Origin: an uncultured Lachnospiraceae bacterium | Lineage (GTDB): Bacteria; Bacillota_A; Clostridia; Lachnospirales; Lachnospiraceae | NCBI GenBank assembly: GCA_947175285.1 | Contig: CAMWMM010000192.1 | Span: forward strand, 1-8,614 | Direction of reading: 5' to 3' | Length of the DNA stretch: 8,614 bases | The notes under the pieces: model-generated | Database searches by the model: none | What the model was told of the DNA's origin: nothing | Seen by the model: only the letters and a program-made list of their open reading frames with translations | Made by a program: the position numbers and the translations under genes | Shown here: positions 6,006-8,614 of the stretch, piece after piece | How positions within the stretch are numbered: position 1 is the first letter of the stretch | Layout of the letters: every line of letters begins with the position of its first letter

Positions 6006-6941
6006 ATGATAAAGATAGACAAAATACTTTTATGCGGTCTGCTCAGTGCATGTGTATGGATTGGCGGGTGCGCTTCTCAGGAACCGGATAAGGATAAAGA
6101 AACGCAGGAGCCGTATGAGGAGAGTGCAAATGATTCCGGGCAAACACTGCAGCAGAATGAAGCGGAGGAGCCGGAGGTGCTGACCGGGCAGAGCAATTCC
6201 GAAAAAGATGATTCCGCCATGCCGCCGCAGAAAACTCTCTCTATTATGGGAGACAGTATTTCCACATTTGATGAATGGATTCCGGAAGGTTATTATGATT
6301 TTTATCCGATGAACGGAGAAGTGGCATATGTCAATCAGACATGGTGGAAGATGGTTATGAATGATATGGACATGGAGTTATGTGCCAATGCTTCCAGTGC
6401 CGGCAGTACCTGTATAGGGGATTCCACAGGGACAGACAATCCGCAGTGTGGGTGCAGTGATTTTCGGATTGCCGATTTGATGGGAAGTAATGGAACTTAT
6501 CCGGATATTATTATTGTATATATGGGTACGAACGATTGCCTTAACGCGGTTCCGCTTGGAAGCAACGACGGAATGCAGTATGTCGAAGAGGGGGAAATCG
6601 ACAATTTCAGCGATGCCTATAGTCTGATGTTAGATAAGCTGGCAGCAAATTATCCCGGTACGGATATTTTCTGCTGCAACCTTGCGCCGATTGGATCTTG
6701 GGGAACCAAACGGCCTTTCGAAATATTTGTAAACGAACTGGGGATGACATCGGAAGAATACAGCAGACAGATTGAGGTAATTGCCGCAGCGAAAGGATGT
6801 TCAGTAATTGACTTGCAAAATTGCGGCATCACAATAGACAATATGGATCAGTATGTGACGGATGGTGTGCATTTAAAGCCGAATGGTATGAAGCTGATAC
6901 GGGATGCAGTAGAAACGGCAATTACCGGTTTTTATCAGTAA
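6006..6941 (+). CDS. SGNH/GDSL hydrolase, predicted surface lipoprotein
   Basis: This 311-residue protein begins with a short basic start and a hydrophobic stretch ending in WIGGC, where Cys22 fits a lipobox. It should therefore be lipid-anchored on the outer face of the membrane. Residues 23-75 form an acidic Glu/Gln/Ser/Pro linker. The SGNH domain runs from about 76 to 311. Block I is SIMGDSISTF with nucleophile Ser84, block II is NASSAGS with Gly133, block III is YMGTNDCL with Asn176, and block V is TDGVHLKP with Asp286 and His289. All four catalytic blocks are intact. The GDSISTF...IPEGYYDFYP start resembles carbohydrate-esterase-like members, so de-esterification or acyl transfer on an exported polysaccharide is plausible. 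The ATG follows AAGGG (5993-5997) with 8 nt spacing. This is the last operon gene, 30 nt after the radical SAM gene and followed by a terminator. Family is sure and substrate is unknown. Confidence 0.92.
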   Translation: MIKIDKILLCGLLSACVWIGGCASQEPDKDKETQEPYEESANDSGQTLQQNEAEEPEVLTGQSNSEKDDSAMPPQKTLSIMGDSISTFDEWIPEGYYDFYPMNGEVAYVNQTWWKMVMNDMDMELCANASSAGSTCIGDSTGTDNPQCGCSDFRIADLMGSNGTYPDIIIVYMGTNDCLNAVPLGSNDGMQYVEEGEIDNFSDAYSLMLDKLAANYPGTDIFCCNLAPIGSWGTKRPFEIFVNELGMTSEEYSRQIEVIAAAKGCSVIDLQNCGITIDNMDQYVTDGVHLKPNGMKLIRDAVETAITGFYQ

Positions 6942-6955
6942 CCGATAATTGCCGT
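6915..6955. repeat. Long inverted repeat spanning the stop codon of the SGNH lipoprotein gene
   Basis: Arms 6915-6930 and 6940-6955 are 16 bp each and complementary at 15 of 16 positions, with a 9-nt loop (6931-6939). The single mismatch (6925 against 6945) is C/A in the rightward RNA but becomes a G-U wobble in the leftward RNA, so the fold is fully paired for transcripts coming from the oxidoreductase gene. The right arm includes the last two bases of the TAA stop (6939-6941). In the leftward direction only a short TTTCT follows. It may therefore help terminate leftward transcription, or protect the operon mRNA 3' end. Confidence 0.7.
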
Positions 6956-6958
6956 GTG

Positions 6959-6987
6959 AATCGAGTGCGCCGACACTCGATTTTTTC
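6959..6987 (+). terminator. Intrinsic terminator of the five-gene operon
   Basis: A 9-bp perfect stem (AATCGAGTG at 6959-6967 with CACTCGATT at 6974-6982) encloses a 6-nt loop, CGCCGA. A run of six T residues at 6981-6986 follows the stem on the plus strand. It starts 18 nt after the SGNH lipoprotein stop codon and just before the end of the convergent oxidoreductase gene. Read leftwards, the hairpin forms but lacks a following U tract, so on its own it is a rightward terminator. Confidence 0.9.
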
Positions 6988-6989
6988 AT

Positions 6990-8540
6990 TTAAGATTCGT
7001 GATATTCTTTTTCCGTATTGACATTCCAGACATTATCTTTGTTAGCAATGCCATTAACAATATTTTTTACGGCTTCAAAAGAAGTTACCATAGAGTGATC
7101 GATGTTGTTGTAGCGATGCTGTCCGTTGCGGCCTACGCAGTACAGATTGTCTATGGTTTTTAAATAATCTATCAGTGTGTCAATTTCTTTATAAGTGTCA
7201 AAGTAAGCGGGATAAGCTTTTTTCACTCTTTCCACATGAGAATCTATCACATCTTCAGGTTTATCGATGAGTCCCATTTTGACAATTTCGTCCACCGCAA
7301 ATTCTATAAATTTGTCATCCGGCATTGTCCAGTATTTGTCGCCTTCAGCCACAAAATATTCCAAACCTATCCATACCGTATGCTCCAAATCCTTAATCAT
7401 ATAAGGAGACCAGTTGTTGTATATCTGTAACCTGCCAAGCTGCACGGAGCGGTCATGGACATAAATCCAGCAGTCGGGAACGATATTGCTGATTGTTTTC
7501 ATTTTTGTTTTGTTTTTCAGATTAAGCTTTGGCAGCAGGATGCCGACGGTCATATAATCGCGGTAAGGAAGTCCTGCGGCAATTTCGGCGGGCTTTTCCG
7601 GCACATCATTCATGCCTGCGACCAAATCCTTAATCGGCATGGAGGAAATGAAAATATCTCCCTCTATCGTAACTTCCTCCCCGTTTGATTCATAAGTTAA
7701 AGAAGTAATATGGTTGTCCGCGTCTTTGTGAAGTTTCGTTACTTTGCAGTTTTTCAAAATAGTGCCGCCAAGTTTCCCAATCTCTTCTGCGGTTACTTCC
7801 CACAACTGGCCGGGACCGAGTTTCGGATAACTGAACTCCTCAATTAAAGAAGTCTCTACTTTTCGGTTTTTCTTTCCGGGCAGCAGTTTTCCGAACATAT
7901 CTTTTATAATCGCTGTGATAGACAATCCTTTTGCGCGCTGTGCGCCCCAGTCGGGAGCGATTTCGCGGGGATGTCTTCCCCAGAGGTTTTCCGTATAATA
8001 CTCAAAGAAAATAGAATATAATTTTCTGCCGAAGCGGTTGATGTAAAAATCTTCCAGAGAGTTTTCCTTGCGCTTATGTATGAGAGCGGCAAGGTAACTG
8101 AAACCGGCCTGAATATCCGTAACCAGTCCTAAATTGGTAAAAGTCTCCAATTTAAGAGAAATCGGATAATCAAAAAATTTTTTATTATAATAAATACGGG
8201 ATACTCTATGACGGCGGAGCATAACCTTGTCCACTTTTTCGGGATCGGGTCCGCCCGGCGTCAATGTCATCTGCCGATTTAAAATAATATCATCATAAGT
8301 AGGAGAACCCTGCAGCGGAAGCATATGGTTCCACCACTCATTGACTCTTGGCACTTTGGAAAAAAAACGGTGTCCGCCCATATCCATGCGGTTGCCTTTA
8401 TAGTTTACTGTTTTTGATATACCGCCCATATCGTTGCTTTCTTCCAGAACAATGACATCATAGTCCTTACTCTGCCTCAATAATTCGTAAGCTGCGGTTA
8501 ATCCTGCAGGACCGGCGCCGATTATACATACTTTTTTCAT
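6990..8540 (-). CDS. FAD-dependent oxidoreductase, amine oxidase/UDP-galactopyranose-mutase-like
   Basis: The protein has 516 residues from the ATG at 8540. An in-frame ATG at 8576 would add 12 residues, but the Rossmann motif normally sits at the very N terminus, and TGGAGA (complement of 8545-8550) is well placed before 8540, so the shorter start is chosen. [13 protein letters not shown] (Gly8-x-Gly-x-x-Gly13) binds the FAD dinucleotide, VIVLEES (29-35) ends in the ribose-binding acidic residue, and GGHRFFSK (55-62) is the following flavin-region motif. The C-terminal block [18 protein letters not shown] (467-484) completes FAD binding. Members of this group occur in polysaccharide loci. 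They are longer than true UDP-galactopyranose mutases (about 380 residues), so mutase activity should not be assumed. It is convergent to the operon, 3 nt beyond the terminator, and is independently transcribed. A protoporphyrinogen-oxidase-like or desaturase-like reaction is an alternative. Confidence 0.88.
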   Translation of the reverse strand: MKKVCIIGAGPAGLTAAYELLRQSKDYDVIVLEESNDMGGISKTVNYKGNRMDMGGHRFFSKVPRVNEWWNHMLPLQGSPTYDDIILNRQMTLTPGGPDPEKVDKVMLRRHRVSRIYYNKKFFDYPISLKLETFTNLGLVTDIQAGFSYLAALIHKRKENSLEDFYINRFGRKLYSIFFEYYTENLWGRHPREIAPDWGAQRAKGLSITAIIKDMFGKLLPGKKNRKVETSLIEEFSYPKLGPGQLWEVTAEEIGKLGGTILKNCKVTKLHKDADNHITSLTYESNGEEVTIEGDIFISSMPIKDLVAGMNDVPEKPAEIAAGLPYRDYMTVGILLPKLNLKNKTKMKTISNIVPDCWIYVHDRSVQLGRLQIYNNWSPYMIKDLEHTVWIGLEYFVAEGDKYWTMPDDKFIEFAVDEIVKMGLIDKPEDVIDSHVERVKKAYPAYFDTYKEIDTLIDYLKTIDNLYCVGRNGQHRYNNIDHSMVTSFEAVKNIVNGIANKDNVWNVNTEKEYHES

Positions 8541-8564
8541 AAAATCTCCATTCTTGCTTAACCA

Positions 8565-8582
8565 AGACAAATACATTTGTCT
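8565..8582. repeat. Perfect palindrome upstream of the oxidoreductase gene, operator-like
   Basis: AGACAAAT (8565-8572) and ATTTGTCT (8575-8582) are perfectly complementary arms of 8 bp around a 2-bp centre. It lies 24 nt upstream of the ATG at 8540, in the presumed leader of the minus-strand gene. The length and the short centre fit a site for a dimeric regulator. An RNA hairpin with a 2-nt loop would be strained but could form with fewer pairs. Confidence 0.55.
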
Positions 8583-8603
8583 GTGAAAAATTTATTTTTC
8601 ACA
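8582..8603. repeat. Second perfect inverted repeat abutting the first
   Basis: TGTGAAAAA (8582-8590) and TTTTTCACA (8595-8603) are perfectly complementary 9-bp arms around TTTA. It shares base 8582 with the neighbouring palindrome, so the two form a continuous tandem block of 39 bp. It may be an operator, a leader hairpin or the end of a terminator from an unseen neighbour. The last is less likely because no long T run follows on either strand within the window. Confidence 0.5.
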
Positions 8604-8608
8604 CTATA
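8603..8608 (-). promoter_or_regulatory. Possible -10 element of the oxidoreductase gene
   Basis: On the minus strand TATAGT (complement of 8603-8608) matches the -10 consensus at 5 of 6 positions. Transcription would begin near 8596, inside the second palindrome. The -35 would fall beyond the right window edge and cannot be checked, so this is only a suggestion. Confidence 0.3.
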
Positions 8609-8614
8609 CATGTT

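Noticed and set aside
8541..8576. Upstream in-frame ATG at 8576 giving a 528-residue oxidoreductase
   Set aside because: The GxGxxG motif normally begins within a few residues of the start, a ribosome binding site fits the ATG at 8540, and the extension crosses the palindrome.
1..8614. Mobile element, CRISPR array, tRNA or prophage signals
   Set aside because: No transposase, integrase, regularly spaced repeats, tRNA-like cloverleaf or phage gene could be seen on either strand.

Overview
The window looks like chromosomal DNA from a low-to-moderate GC Gram-positive anaerobe, most likely a Lachnospiraceae-type Clostridia. The evidence is family-level recognition of the proteins, purine-rich Shine-Dalgarno sites, sigma-A-like promoters with 17-bp spacers, and a Gram-positive-type lipoprotein. 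No database search was possible, so the taxon is an inference. Nothing here is mobile, viral, tRNA, rRNA or CRISPR. The region reads as part of a cell-surface glycan or envelope-modification locus.

Layout from left to right. Positions 1-367 hold the C-terminal part of an SGNH/GDSL hydrolase entering from the left edge. A compact sigma-A-like promoter (388-416) then serves a stand-alone acyl carrier protein (449-694, phosphopantetheine site DSL). On the opposite strand a small VOC/glyoxalase-fold protein (684-1082) overlaps the 3' end of the carrier protein gene. The gap 1083-1213 carries two good promoters that face each other. One drives the VOC gene leftwards and the other drives a five-gene rightward operon.

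The operon runs: a DUF6056-like polytopic membrane protein (1214-2710), a GtrA-family protein (2712-3200), a DUF6044-like polytopic membrane protein (3204-4970), a radical SAM/SPASM protein (4992-5975) and an SGNH-hydrolase lipoprotein (6006-6941). The first three genes are separated by 1-3 nt and the last two by 21 and 30 nt. The operon ends at a clear intrinsic terminator (6959-6987), preceded by a long inverted repeat that spans the last stop codon. Convergent to it lies an FAD-dependent oxidoreductase of the amine oxidase/UDP-galactopyranose-mutase-like group (6990-8540, minus strand). Its upstream region contains two abutting perfect palindromes.

How the genes may work together (inference): GtrA proteins are associated with handling or flipping polyprenyl-phosphate-linked sugars. 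The two large membrane proteins have the shape of GT-C-like glycosyltransferases or surface-polymer proteins. The radical SAM enzyme and the FAD oxidoreductase could chemically modify a sugar or acyl precursor. The carrier protein could hold an acyl group destined for the polymer. The SGNH proteins could add or remove ester groups on the polymer, with the lipoprotein acting outside the membrane. No soluble glycosyltransferase, polymerase or ligase lies in the window, so the pathway is incomplete here and the product is unknown.
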